From the NCBI GenBank assembly GCA_961205875.1, contig OY540816.1, forward strand, positions 21,338,701 through 21,402,700: a stretch of DNA of 64,000 nt, written 5' to 3'. Below the pieces are notes generated by a model that ran no database searches, was not told where the DNA came from, and saw only the letters and a list, made by a program, of their open reading frames with translations. Both the position numbers and the translations under genes were made by a program. This document shows, piece after piece, positions 35,094 through 45,960 of the stretch. Numbering within the stretch: the stretch's first letter is position 1; every line of letters starts with the position of its first letter. The DNA comes from Sialis fuliginosa (lineage: Eukaryota > Arthropoda > Insecta > Megaloptera > Sialidae).

Positions 35094-35121
35094 GAACCAT
35101 CGTGAATATTGGAAGTAAAAG
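35094..35121 (+). CDS. Candidate 28-nt microexon
   Basis: 'tatttatatttttcag' immediately precedes, and AAAAG/GTATGTTTTTT ends, a 28-nt segment. Both splice sites are close to consensus and the acceptor has a long pyrimidine-rich tract. Only one frame is open, reading TIVNIGSK with two leftover bases at each side. It lies 82 bp downstream of a pogo-like MITE. Alternatives are a UTR exon or a chance pair of sites in AT-rich DNA. Confidence 0.3.
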
Positions 35122-35431
35122 GTATGTTTTTTCTTAATATTTAATCAATTTTGGCGATTTTCATGCAAATAAAATACTTATTAATTAATAAGAGACAAAA
35201 TAATCAATAACTTCTGAACTGAACCTGAAAACTCAAAAAGGCACAATTTCAAGTCAAGGTATTTTTGTAGATATACAAATATCTATATTTTAAAAGAAAA
35301 GAAAAAAATACTGACAAAAAAAATCAAATCATTTTTTCGTTCTTCTGTAAATTTTGACACTAATAAAAAATATTATAATAAATATTAGTTTAGTAATAGA
35401 ATTTAAGAAAATGACCATTTTTGATTTTATA
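35122..35431. other. AT-rich stretch, nothing assigned
   Basis: No gene or repeat was recognised. 'tttagtaatagaa' near 35390 recurs as 'tttagtaatagag' just right of element J and may be its target duplication. Confidence 0.4.
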
Positions 35432-35758
35432 TTGTTTTGCTTCGAGGTTTTAGGTCAATAAAATCGTTATATGTGTTATAACATTATTTATTAATATAAA
35501 CGTTTCGTCATATTTCAGACTTCTTCAGTATCTATAAAACACATTAACATAATTAAAACCTAAATAAGCTAACAAGACCAAAATTTTAAACTTATAAATG
35601 TTAAAATATGGTCTTGTTAGTTTATTTAGTTTTTAATTATGTTAATGTGTTTTATAGATACTGAAGAAGTCTGAAATATGACGAAACGTTTATATTAATA
35701 AATAATGTTATAACACATATAACGATTTTATTGACCTAAAACCTCGAAGCAAAACAAA
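35432..35758. mobile_element. Foldback element J
   Basis: This is a near-perfect inverted repeat. Arms 35433-35580 and 35609-35757 start TTGTTTTGCTTCGAGGTTTT and are separated by 28 bp. It contains 'aacgtttcgtcatatttcag' and 'gacttcttcagtatctataa'. The hairpin arms are about 148 bp. Only one copy is in the window. Confidence 0.92.
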
Positions 35759-36332
35759 ATTTAGTAATAGAGGAACATGTTTATGAAAATATAGTAAAAT
35801 TAAAGTGTAACGTATTAGCCAATTTTACATTGTAACATAATCAAATTTCTAATAGGTATTATCTGAATTACGATAAAATGTCCTCGTAGTTTATATAATT
35901 TGTAGCTATCGAAGAAAATTGAAAAATGTATATGTACGTAATATGTATGTACAATGTACGTACATATATAATACATATATGTACATATATATTATACAGA
36001 ATATTATGTAGGTATATAACTCATGTATATATACACTCCATAGCATATTCTGTAAGTGATATGTACACAATAGATGCATATACATGGCTTATATGCTTCC
36101 ACTTATGTACACATATTACATGCATATACTGTAAATGTAAAGAAACGTTACTTTCCCAATATAAAGAACTATTCAAAATTCACTTAACTTGAGACGTGTC
36201 GAATAAGTAAAGCGCAGTTTGTGATGTACATTTTTGCAATAAAAATGTGCTATTTATAATTTATGGTGGATATTTATAAAGTAGGTAAAATACCTATGCT
36301 TGTATGACAGATATGACACAGTTTAAAAGTTA
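35759..36332. other. Low-complexity TA/TACG-rich stretch
   Basis: 35925-36130 is built of 'tatgtacgta'/'acatatatgt' words, with many self-complementary short runs. The 88-codon frame at 35926 is the translation of this simple sequence. Confidence 0.5.
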
Positions 36333-36677
36333 TGAATTAGAAATTATTGTTGATATTTGATTACTACAATTTCTGAATATTAATCTATATACATTTAACT
36401 AGGTGTCAAAATGGTGGACGTTTAACCTAATTATTAGTATAATTTATTAATTAATTATTATATTATCATAGCAACTGCTTTGCATTGTTTCAAATTTGAC
36501 GATTCTTTATTTTATATCTTTTGTGTCGTAGTACTTATCATTTTGTAATCAATATCAAGTGTACTGGAGAAAAAACATAAACAAAATAAAGGCTATAATT
36601 TAAAAAAACAAACTATATTTGCGGACTTTGGTATTTAAATTGATTAAATAAAAAGTTACTTCTTTAATTAGTAACAT
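36333..36677 (+). mobile_element. Family A fragment, both TIRs absent
   Basis: It runs from 'gaattagaaattattg' through 'aggtgtcaaaatggtgga' and 'caactgctttgcattg' to 'ttaattagtaacat'. The 'gtcttacagcgtgatttgat' block is deleted. It is followed directly by a D-type element. Confidence 0.8.
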
Positions 36678-36689
36678 TTTTTAAAAATA

Positions 36690-37019
36690 CTCCAAATTGA
36701 AATTTTTTAAAATCTAAGGCAGACGCGATAGAGAGATATATAAAAAAGATTTCCACCAAATTTCAAAGGAATCGGTGAGGTAGAACTTAAGATATCATGT
36801 CAACCACTTCAAAAAATGTAGTTTCGAGAAAAACGCGTTTATTATGCGATTCGTTCCACTCGGCCGGCTTAGATGCTACGTCACAAAATCCACTGTATCT
36901 CCGAAAATAATTCGAATTTTGAAAAATCCATTTAAGGACAGATTCTTAAGGGTCTAAATTTTGAAAATATGCAAAAAAAATTGATTTTTTCAAATTTCTA
37001 GACCAGAATACCCCCTTAA
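36690..37019 (-). mobile_element. Family D-related element, one terminus intact
   Basis: It ends 'ctagaccagaatacccccTT' plus AA, the inverse of the TTAAGGGGG start of the D copies. It contains 'cgagaaaaacgcgttta' (compare 'acgcgtttttctcgaaacc' at 3520) in reverse orientation and 'ttcaaaggaatcgg'. It is probably a related or full D-type element whose other end is not clear. Confidence 0.55.
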
Positions 37020-37406
37020 TAGAACAGTGTTAAAAATAAAACTCGACCTTTTGTTTGAGGGCCACTGGTACACACTGCACCATCATATATCGCTTACTTC
37101 CTTACTGATGCAAAAGCTGTGTTAGTAAATATTTATGTTTTCGATATCTTATTATATATAAAACACGTATACATAGATACATATATACATATATACATTT
37201 ATCTCTGTTACCCGATCTTCCGGCTCTGTCACATTTATTTATTAGAATAGGCGTGAATTCAATTGTTTTTCTTTCTCGTGTGAGCGTATTCTGGGATGCT
37301 GTCACCACATACGTATTACGTGTAACGCAAAATGTGGAAATATTGCTGCATGATGTATTCGCTTCGATTCGTATATTGTGATTGACGAATTGTTATTAAT
37401 TACGTG
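37020..37406. other. Unassigned stretch
   Basis: This is non-repetitive in the window. A minus-strand 68-codon frame at 37102-37308 is not recognisable. Confidence 0.35.
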
Positions 37407-38120
37407 TTTGTTTTTGTTTTATGATATGAATACTGGATATTAAAAGAGTTTTTTGTTTGACGAGTTAGTATATGTCATAGAAAATTCGGGGTGGTTTTAA
37501 AATATAGGTAATTTAATCTAGTTTTACGTATATATACAGTGTATTCCAAGTTGATTAAGACATAGGAAATTTAACATGGGGGCAATTAGAAATGTTATAG
37601 TAACCTTTGGTCAAATTTGGTGCATTTTGAAATGTTTGTTTTTGTTATATGATATGAATACTGGATATTAAAAGAGTTTTTTGTTTGACGAGTTAGTACT
37701 TTGGAAATATAAGTCATAGAAAACTCAGGGTGGTTTTAAAATGTAGGTAATTTAATCTAGTTTTACGTACATATATATACAGTGTATTCCAAGTTGATTA
37801 AGACATAGGAAATTTAACATGGGGGCAATTAGAAATGTTATAGTAACCTTTGGTCAAATTTGGTGCATTTTGAAATGTTTGTTTTTGTTATATGATATGA
37901 ATACTGGATATTAAAAGAGTTTTTTGTTTGACGAGTTAGTACTTTGGAAATATAAGTCATAGAAAACTCAGGGTGGTTTTAAAATGTAGGTAATTTAATC
38001 TAGTTTTACGTACATATATATACAGTGTATTCCAAGTTGATTAAGACATAGGAAATTTAACATGGGGGCAATTAGAAATGTTATAGTAACCTTTGGTCAA
38101 ATTTGGTGCATTTTGAAATG
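37407..38120 (+). repeat. Tandem triplication across an H element boundary, 243-bp unit
   Basis: 'gatatgaatactggatatta' occurs at 37423, 37651 and 37894 (spacings 228 and 243 bp; the first unit lacks a short block). Each unit joins flanking sequence ('tttgacgagttagta', 'ggtaatttaatctagtttta') to the first ~100 bp of an H element, from CAGTGTATTCC to 'gcattttgaaat'. Units 2 and 3 are almost identical. Confidence 0.95.
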
Positions 38121-38905
38121 CCGCCACAAAATTTAATAAAATAGTAATTAGTATTTTGTTTTCAAATTTATATCTGCCAAAAAATATTATTATAATTTTA
38201 TCTAGGATGCTTAAATTAATGAAATTAAAGTTGAGAACAAAATGCTGTTGGTTAATTTAAAATTTATCAGTTCATTTCGAGGCGGCATTTCAAAATGCAC
38301 CAATCACACATCGTTAAATTTGACCAAAGGTTACTACAACATTTCTAATTGTCCCCATGTTAAATTTCCTATGTCTTAGGCGGCTATTACACTATCAAAT
38401 AAATATGTCAAAAATCTTTGACAAAGATTTGATCATATTTCTTTGATAAAATACGAGATTTTTTCTATTACACTACATAAAATATTTGATAATATTTTCT
38501 TAGTATTATCTAGGGATATTTTCTTCTTTTGTGGCGCCTTTTGAATATCAGTGCGTGGATGTTCGTTAATTGACGCGATCGAGGTTTGAATTTACAACCG
38601 TGTATTGTGGTTTTTATAATCAATAAGAAGATTATCATATAATACTGGATTTTGTTGGTATTCATATATTAATAATTATATAACTGTCACTGTCAGTGAT
38701 AACTTGGTAGTCGCCATTTTGTTTTTGACGTCAAAAAACTTTGATCAAATATAAGAGACTGTCATTAACTATGATCATATAAATATTATGAAGGTAAATA
38801 TTATAAAAGTTGACTTATTACACTGTCATATTTCTTTGATCAAAGAAATTTGATCATATTTCTTTGATAGTGTAATAGCCGCCTTAATCAACTTGGAATA
38901 CACTG
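38023..38905 (+). mobile_element. Family H element carrying a nested insertion
   Basis: The left end CAGTGTATTCCAAGTTGATT at 38023 and right end AATCAACTTGGAATACACTG at 38905 are inverted and TA-flanked. Without the nested element the length is about 375 bp, matching the 373-bp copy at 52240-52612. The TIRs extend more than 100 bp inward. Confidence 0.92.
38379..38883. mobile_element. PIF/Harbinger-like MITE nested in H, 505 bp
   Basis: The ends GGCGGCTATTACACTATCAA are perfect inverses, with a longer imperfect inner palindrome ('tttgatcatatttctttgat'). TTA directly flanks both sides (38376-38378, 38884-38886). Removing the element and one TTA restores the uninterrupted H right end. The 3-bp TTA duplication is typical of PIF/Harbinger. 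There is no coding frame. Confidence 0.93.
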
Positions 38906-39729
38906 TATAACCTAGATTTTTCTATGAATGTTAAAATGCATCAGTCACAATATAAACAAACAAAAGCATGCATGTGTTACTATGTATCTACCAATGCAAC
39001 GAACCAAATAAAAAATACATACAATTTTTCGTATTGTTTACAACATCCTCGCAACTTTATTAAATACGCAATGTATTCATAAATAATAAACAATGAACGC
39101 CCCCTCTATCCCCCTCTATCCCATCTACCCCCTCCCCAACACACATGGATCGTCTAAAATTTAAACACGTATTGCGTTATAAAGAATGAAACAACTGAAC
39201 ATTGTGTGTGTAGAACAAGGACGAAACGAGAGAGAGAGGGAAAGTAACGGAAGGTGAGAGTGTTCAACACTTCCAAGTCAGATTTATATAACGACTTTTG
39301 CTTGCCTTAAGCGCCTTTGCCGTTGTTCATCCCTGATGATAATTCTCCAAGGAGACCGTGCGCGTAAGAGAGACGACAATGTTCTTCTCGTCTTCCTCTT
39401 CCGCTTCTGTCTTTCTCGGATACGTGTTTAGAGAGGGGGGGGGGGGGAGGGGGCGCTCACGCACTCGCAGGTTCCGGTATCAGTGGCGGATCTAGTTGAT
39501 TGTTTTACGTCTCTTTGCAGCATTAATAGTAATGATAAATGTCAAGTGCGAGTCAGGACTCGCGTATTAGTGTTCCGTATTGTACACAAAACTAACAATT
39601 ATTAGATTTATATATTTATAGTAATGTTTAGAACTAATTTATACCGAAAATGTATTTAATAACAGTTTAAATAATACAGAAATTAATGAATTTTAAGTTT
39701 AAATTATTAAAAAAAAATTTTCTTGCGAT
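38906..39729. other. Unassigned, with GA-rich and GC-richer segments
   Basis: 39225-39260 is GA-rich ('aacgagagagagagggaaag'). 39290-39480 is GC-richer, with a G13 run at 39435 and CAGTGGCGGATCTAG at 39480, which looks like a hAT-type terminus. A promoter is conceivable but not supported. Confidence 0.35.
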
Positions 39730-40015
39730 CTAGATATCATTGTACATATTTTCAAATTTTTTAGATTTTTACACTATTAATTTTCGAGATATGGGCTTTC
39801 AAATGATACCCCACTCGCCGGAATTGAATATTTTTGCCCCTCTCAAAAAACACCAAGAAATCAATTTTTTTTTTTTTTTACTCAGGTCTATTATTAGTCC
39901 ACCATTTACTAAGACTATGCCAAATTTCAACTTTCTACGTCAAACGGTAGAGTAGTTACATGTCTGTGATAGACAGATAGACTGACAGACAGACAAACAG
40001 ACATAATGGTGATTC
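39730..40015 (+). repeat. Probable repeat tail with a GACAGACAGACA run
   Basis: 'gccaaatttcaactttctac', 'gtcaaacggtagagtagtta' and a CTGACAGACAGACAAACAG run have the layout of the E/L-type tails. No second copy of this exact sequence was seen. The 71-codon frame at 39740 crosses it and is not convincing. Confidence 0.4.
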
Positions 40016-40231
40016 TATATATTCATTTTTTTCAATTTCGTTACCAAGCTTTAAAAAAATATAAAACGTGTCACACTTGGGTAGGAAAGTTCAGATGCCT
40101 CCTATGAAGTTAGGATATTTGATCATTTTTTAATGATTCAGTAATGTGAGTAATCTTCACAGTGAAGATAAAGTAGAAAAAACTATTTTGAAAATGACAT
40201 AAGTATTCATTTTAATCATAAATTAAATCTA

Positions 40232-40539
40232 TCCATATACTAATATTATAAATGCGAAAATTTCTCTCTGTCTCTTTGTTACCTTTTTACGGCTAAACTG
40301 CTGAACCGATGAAATTTGGCAGGGAGTTAGTTTGCAACCTGAGGAAGGACTTATGCTACTTTATATCCCGAAAAAATAGGTGTGTAACATTTGTACGCGT
40401 AATAATAGGTTATACTTTTTTGGCGTAGACATCTATCGTGCAAATGCGAAACTAAAAACCTGTTTTATCGACTATCATAACAAAAATCTATATTACCTAA
40501 CCTAAATTCCACGCAAACGAAGTTGCAATTAACAACTAG
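40232..40539 (+). mobile_element. Complete non-autonomous Helitron-like element, 308 bp
   Basis: It starts TCCATATACTAATATTATAA after an A and ends 'gcaattaacaaCTAG' before a T, fitting Helitron insertion between A and T. Internal blocks are 'aatgcgaaaatttctctctg', 'ttacggctaaactgctgaac' and 'ttggcagggagttagtttgc'. Fragments occur at 2673 and 9830. No Rep/Hel coding is present. Confidence 0.8.
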
Positions 40540-41718
40540 TAAATTGTAATTATAAGAATACGAAATATAAAATCTAGTGAAAATTGGTCTGAATTGTTTA
40601 TTTTAAACCGCGCCACTGTTGAATCCCCCCATCGTTGGGGGTTTGGGGAACAGTACGTCAGAAGTTTACTCTTGTAAGTGGGGAGAGATGGTCTGTAACT
40701 CCCCCATCCTCACTACTAATTCGTTTGGGACGTTTTCAGATATGTTCGCTCTTGTTGTTTTTATTTTTTGATCTAATTTGGATTGATACGCGGTCCCTGA
40801 TGCGATTTTATAATTATCGATTTTTGCTGCTGATTTTTGTCGTTTTCAGATTTTAATTTTTGATATGGTGTAATTGCGTTTGCTGCCACCCCACGTTTTT
40901 TTGTCAAGATATTTTTGTTTTATTTGATTTTACGAATGAAAAAATAACGAATTGACATTTAGTATTGCTGAGGGAAAATCAGTTTATTTGATATTTTTTT
41001 TTCAGCGGAAGTTGAAATGTAAATTATTTTTTTCTTTCTGTCATTAGCATTGAGAAAGTTTATTAGTTCAGAAGTCAAAGATAATAATTTTAAATAACAA
41101 TTGAATAAATCTTAAAATTAATGTAAAACATTTTTTGATTGATGGCAATCTTTTGATTTTATATTTATATTATGTTAATATTCAAAATGGATTCAAGGAA
41201 GGTCAAAATTAATATTTTCACCATTTACATAAATAGTAATCCGGCTTTTACGTATAGAAAATGTAAAAAATCATCTAAAAACCCTTAAATTCACGTTCAC
41301 AGTATATATTCAAATTAATATAATCATCAACATTGTTAAAAAAGTTTATTCTCCCCGAGGCGAAATTTCAACCCACGAAAACCTTTAACCAAAAACATAA
41401 TAAAGCTGTTGTTAATTTTTATTTGCACATTAATAAATTAAATTAACATGTAAACAAAACTGATTTTAATTTTATTTGATAAATTACTAACGGCCAAATG
41501 TTGTTGTTCCCGGTATAGGGGCAATGTTTACTAATTTTGTTCACACCCCATTAGCTTCTTGAATCTTATTATTTTATTAAGTTTTCCAAGACGTCGTTAG
41601 CATTCGTGAAAAACAAATAAATGTTCCAATAGTGTTGCTGTTTTTGGGAAAACAATGGAGTTACTATGAAATCGTTAAGTTAAAGTTAAATTGGAATTGT
41701 ATTTATTTATTAGTAAAG
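40540..41718. other. Unassigned stretch
   Basis: A slightly GC-richer segment 40610-40800 carries a 73-codon plus frame with no recognised motif. The rest is AT-rich. Confidence 0.35.
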
Positions 41719-42225
41719 TTAAGGTACCAGTTATGGTCGCTATAAGAGCAAGTTTTCATTTGTTTTTGTAATTCTCATGAACTCATGTTACTAATAAAAC
41801 AAGTAACTCTTTATTTAATCAATTTAATTTTTTTAAATTATTGTCATTTATTTTGTTTATGTTTTTTTCTCCAGTAATGAGTGCGCAGTGATGGACACTT
41901 GCTAATGATTGCAAAATGATAAGTACTACGATACAAAAGATATAAATGAAATAATCGTGAAATTTGAAACAATGTAAAGCAGTTGCCATGATAATATAAT
42001 AATTAATAAATAAATTATACTAATAATTAGTTTAAATATCCACCATTTTGACACCTATTGGCCGATTGTCATCAAATCACGCTGTAAGACAGTTAAATGT
42101 ACATATATAGATTAATATTCAGAAATGGTAGCAATCAAATATCAACACATATTTCTAATTCAGTACATTTAATTAAAAATTTGTCATTACTGGGGTACTT
42201 GCCAAGACTGGTACCACTATCTTAG
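41719..42225 (-). mobile_element. Family A TIR element, near-complete reverse copy
   Basis: It starts 'aaggtaccagttatggtcgc' (right end) and ends 'ccaagactggtaccac' (left end). All internal blocks are present in reverse order. The length of about 507 bp agrees with the copy at 2132. Confidence 0.9.
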
Positions 42226-43000
42226 CTTAATTCGTCGGCCTGGAATTTTGTATTTTTGTATTTTTGCCAAATTTCATCAAGATTGGTCCAGCGGTTTAGC
42301 CGTGAAAAGCAGGGTTGGAAAAATCCCGGGATTTTAGTTTTATAGTTTTTTTTTATAGTAATAAATATAAAATATATTTTTTAACAAAGTAAAATTGTAC
42401 AAAAATTATTTTGATTGATGTTATAACGTCTAAAAAAGGAAAATTGTTTTTTCATTAAATAAAAAAGGCCCTTCAAATTTTCAAATATACTTTCCTATAT
42501 GTATTTTTTTTTATTACCTAATAACTAAATACAAAATATTATTTTTAATTAACTGTTATAATATCTGGTTTCCGGTATTTTCCTGACCTATTCGTTCGTA
42601 CGATAATATCAAAGACGAAATCAATACCACATAATCTACACCCAGAAGCCAAGAGCATTCGTTGATAATAAACATACTCTATTGCGATAAAAAAATATCC
42701 CGAGTTAAAATTTGACAAGGAAGCGATGTTCTCGATAAGATAATCGGTACGATGTGTGACAGTTTTCATAGCCTACTCTGAGATAAGAGCGAATAACTTT
42801 TACACATATGAAAAGTGAATACTTTTTTATTGGACGTAATAAAACGCGAACTCAAGTCATTCAGAATCAGATATGACTTTATCTGGCTTAACGTGTTTTA
42901 GAGCAATTCTAAAAGCGTTGATGGGAGGGCGGCTGGGGTAAGGTGTTAAATAAATGTTTAAGTGAACATCTACAGGGATGAGGTGATCTTTGGGTATCTT
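42226..43000. other. Unassigned, with a short repeat tail
   Basis: 42255-42310 ('ccaaatttcatcaagattgg', 'tccagcggtttagccgtg') resembles the body of Helitron/SINE-like tails. 42640-42660 is a short repeat S match. No gene was recognised. Confidence 0.4.
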
Positions 43001-43334
43001 ATGTCCGGTATCAAGGACCTAACAAATTTGTTAGCTAGCAAGCACTTTCAACTGAGATATCAAACTTATATGACAGTTCTTTTGGAGTTTGTTGATGACT
43101 TTGACAAGTTTCGCGCACGCGTTGAAGTAAGTAAATACCAACGGTATTAAAACAGTGGTGATGTTATGAAAATTATTTTGTACGGTCAAAGATGCCAACT
43201 GTGTTACAATTAGTTGAAATGTCACTGCTTTAAATTCCATAACTAATCCATAGATACTAGTACAGAATTAATACCCCATTTGAATGTAATTGCTAGCTAG
43301 CAAATTTTGTTAGGTCCTTTATAATACCGGACAT
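43001..43334. mobile_element. Family T TIR element, best copy, 334 bp
   Basis: The inverted ends ATGTCCGGTAT and ATACCGGACAT are followed inward by 'aaggacctaacaaattt' against 'aaattttgttaggtccttt', then 'gctagcaa' motifs. The two related copies (24808, 13025) are shorter. The 62-codon frame across it is not a transposase. Confidence 0.85.
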
Positions 43335-43369
43335 TATACTTATTTAGATTATTTTATTTGATATTTGGG

Positions 43370-43606
43370 GGTGTATTTTTACTTCCATGTTCTGAAAGAA
43401 TTTTTTTTAACTTCCCATTAGGAAATTATTGTAATCGGTCCGAAAATAAAAATCAAAAATTTCAACATATTTGTATGTTTGAAGGTCACTATAGTATATT
43501 TACACTATTTTCAGAAAGATGTCTGTGTGTGTGTACGTACGTGTCATTTTTTACGTTTACGAAATCTCGTAAATAAAAAATGCTATTGACTTCATTGAGG
43601 TACCAA
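43370..43606 (+). repeat. Family M dispersed repeat
   Basis: 'tttttacttccatgttctga', 'aggaaattattgtaatcggt', 'gtacgtacgtgtcatttttt' and 'gtaaataaaaaatgctattg' match 23135-23340 in order. It runs straight into the satellite array that follows. Confidence 0.7.
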
Positions 43607-44664
43607 CTGTCACACACCATTATCTTTAAGACTATCTAATGCCCGAAGACCTTCGTATGCTCCTTCGGCTATTATTAAGAAATTTAAATTGAAAATTTAA
43701 CAAATAAGTTGAATAGTTAATATGTCAGCTTGGGGCGATCGAGGGGACTCCAGTTTTTTTTTTAAATATAGCTTACACCATTATCTTTAAGACTATCTAA
43801 TGCCCGAAGACCTTCGTATGCTCCTTCGGCTATTATTAAGAAATTTAAATTGAAAATTTAACAAATAAGTTGAATAGTTAATATGTCAGCTTGGGGCGAT
43901 CGAGAAAACTCCAGTTTTTTTTTTAAATATAGCTTACACCATTATCTTTAAGACTATCTAATGCCCGAAGACCTTCATATGCTCCTTCGGCTATTATTAA
44001 GAAATTTAAATTGAAAATTTAACAAATAAGTTGAATAGTTAATATGTCAGCTTGGTGCGATCGAGGAGACTCCAGTTTTTTTTTTAAATATAGCTAACAC
44101 CATTATCTTTAAGACTATCTAATGCCCGAAGACCTTCGTAACCTCCTTCGGCTATTATTAAGAAATTTAAATTGAAAATTTAACAAATAAGTTGAATAGT
44201 TAATATGTCAGCTTGGTGCGATCGAGGAGACTCCAGTTTTTTTTTAAAATATAGCTTACACCATTATCTTTAAGACTATCTAATGCCCAAAGACCTTCGT
44301 ATGCTCCTTCGGCTATTATTAAGAAATTTAAATTGAAAATTTAACAAATAAGTTGAATAGTTAATATGTCAGCTTGGGGCGATCGAGGAGACTCCAGTTT
44401 TTTTCTAAAATATAGCTTACACCATTATCTTTAAGACTATCTAATGCCCGAAGACCTTCGTAACCTCCTTCGGCTATTATTAAGAAATTTAAATTAAAAA
44501 TTTAACAAATAAGTTGAATAGTTAATATGTCAGCTTGGGGCGATCGAGGAGACTCCAGTTTTTTTTTAAAATATAGCTTACACCATTATCTTTAAGACTG
44601 TCTAATGCCCGAAGACCTTCGTATGCTCCTTCGGCTATTATTAAGAAATTTAAATTGAAAATTT
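43607..44664 (+). repeat. Satellite B array, 6.6 x 161 bp
   Basis: 'tatctttaagactatctaat' recurs at 43621, 43782, 43943, 44104, 44265 and 44426, and as a one-base variant at 44587, always 161 bp apart. Shared anchors with the 15.5-kb array include 'gaatagttaatat', 'tcagcttgg' and 'tagcttacac', but the two arrays differ throughout the rest of the monomer. It ends abruptly at a family E end fragment ('cgtatcttcgatatta'). Confidence 0.95.
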
Positions 44665-45480
44665 CGTATCTTCGATATTACGTGGAAGCAAAAATAAGAG
44701 TATAGTATAATAATTATGGTAAAATAATAATAATAAGCATGGTAAAAATTGGCCCGTGTGATATAACACATGTTCATTTTACCCGTGCAATTTCTCTAAA
44801 CAGAAACGACGCTATAAGGATTTAAGATCTCGTGTTAGTAAATATACAATATATTTATAAGTTATAAAAGTAATTTTCTTCTGTAGAATTTCATGGCTGT
44901 TGTTCATATGTTGTTCATGGTTTCCGAACTGTCGTCCATGTGTTGTATTTCTAATTTGACGTCTCAACTATCATGTTAATAAATACAAATAATACTGTAA
45001 GAAATAACTGTTACTTAAATCTTTGCGGTTCTGTGTCGAGGCCGCTCTACCATGGAAATGTGCAATTTGCGGTTCTATGTCGGGTCAGAACCGCTAATAA
45101 TTTCGCAATACGAGATGTATGTTTATATCACAAATGTTAATTATAATCTGAAACTATTTTGACAGTTTAAATTTTACCAACCTTGTCTATAATCTTGAGT
45201 TCTTGAGTATAATAACAATTACAATTGCTTTACAATATTTTTATAGATACTTTATCTTGTATTTGTAATGTATTTAAAGCATAAAATTAAAAATGGCGAC
45301 CTGTCAAATTTTTGTCAATAGTCCATAAAAAATTGTTTCTATAGCAATGACATTTGAAATTAATTTAGTAGATGAGTTAAAATAGATTAGATGTAACTTT
45401 GGGGCAATATTTTCACACCGTTAACATATATTTTTCAAAAATCAGACACGGGTTCATGGTTGTCAATTAACCAAAGTATT
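44665..45480. other. Family E end fragment then unassigned sequence
   Basis: The first ~35 bp match an E terminus ('cttcgatattacgtggaagc'). Two 'tgcggttctgtgtcg' words at 45024 and 45068 form a short direct repeat. No gene was recognised. Confidence 0.35.
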
Positions 45481-45800
45481 TGATAGTTTTTTACATCAAA
45501 ACTTTTTTTTTCCTTTTTTTTTCTTTTTTTTTAAATCTTAAATTTGAACCTTACATTATATCGCCCAAGGAATATAAAAAAAATAATAAAAAAATTGTAA
45601 CTTTTTTTTTGAAAAATTGGGGCCCCTTGTCACCCCATTTATAAACTTTTTCAAAAAGGCCTACTAGTTGTTATTTTTTACCCTCAAGGAATGTATATAC
45701 CAAATTTCAAGGTTCTCCGATGAGTGGAAATGGTCAAAAAAATGATTATCAGTGAGTGAGTGAGGACACTTCGTTATATATAGTAGATAAATAAGTCTAT
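45481..45800 (+). repeat. Probable repeat ending in a 'gtgagtgagtgag' tail
   Basis: 'accaaatttcaaggttctcc', 'gagtggaaatggtcaaaaa' and 'atcagtgagtgagtgagga' form a typical non-coding element tail. Only one copy is in the window. Confidence 0.4.
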
Positions 45801-45804
45801 AATT

Positions 45805-45960
45805 CATGTTGCCTTGGAAACAAATGCAATTAAATTTCAATTGTCAGATTAGTTATTATAAAAACAAATGCAATTTAATTCAAATTGTCAAATTAGTTAT
45901 TCTAAAAATGTGTGTTATATTATTGACATTAGGATATTAGAAAACTAATATTCATAATAC
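45805..45960 (+). repeat. Repeat Q, two internal units
   Basis: 'aaacaaatgcaattaaattt' and 'caaattgtcaaattagttat' occur twice in tandem (about 62 bp apart). They match 50755-50850, including 'attgacattaggatattag'. Confidence 0.7.

Noticed and set aside
43607..44664. CRISPR-like array because of regular spacing
   Set aside because: Whole 161-bp units repeat without unique spacers, so this is a satellite array in eukaryotic DNA.
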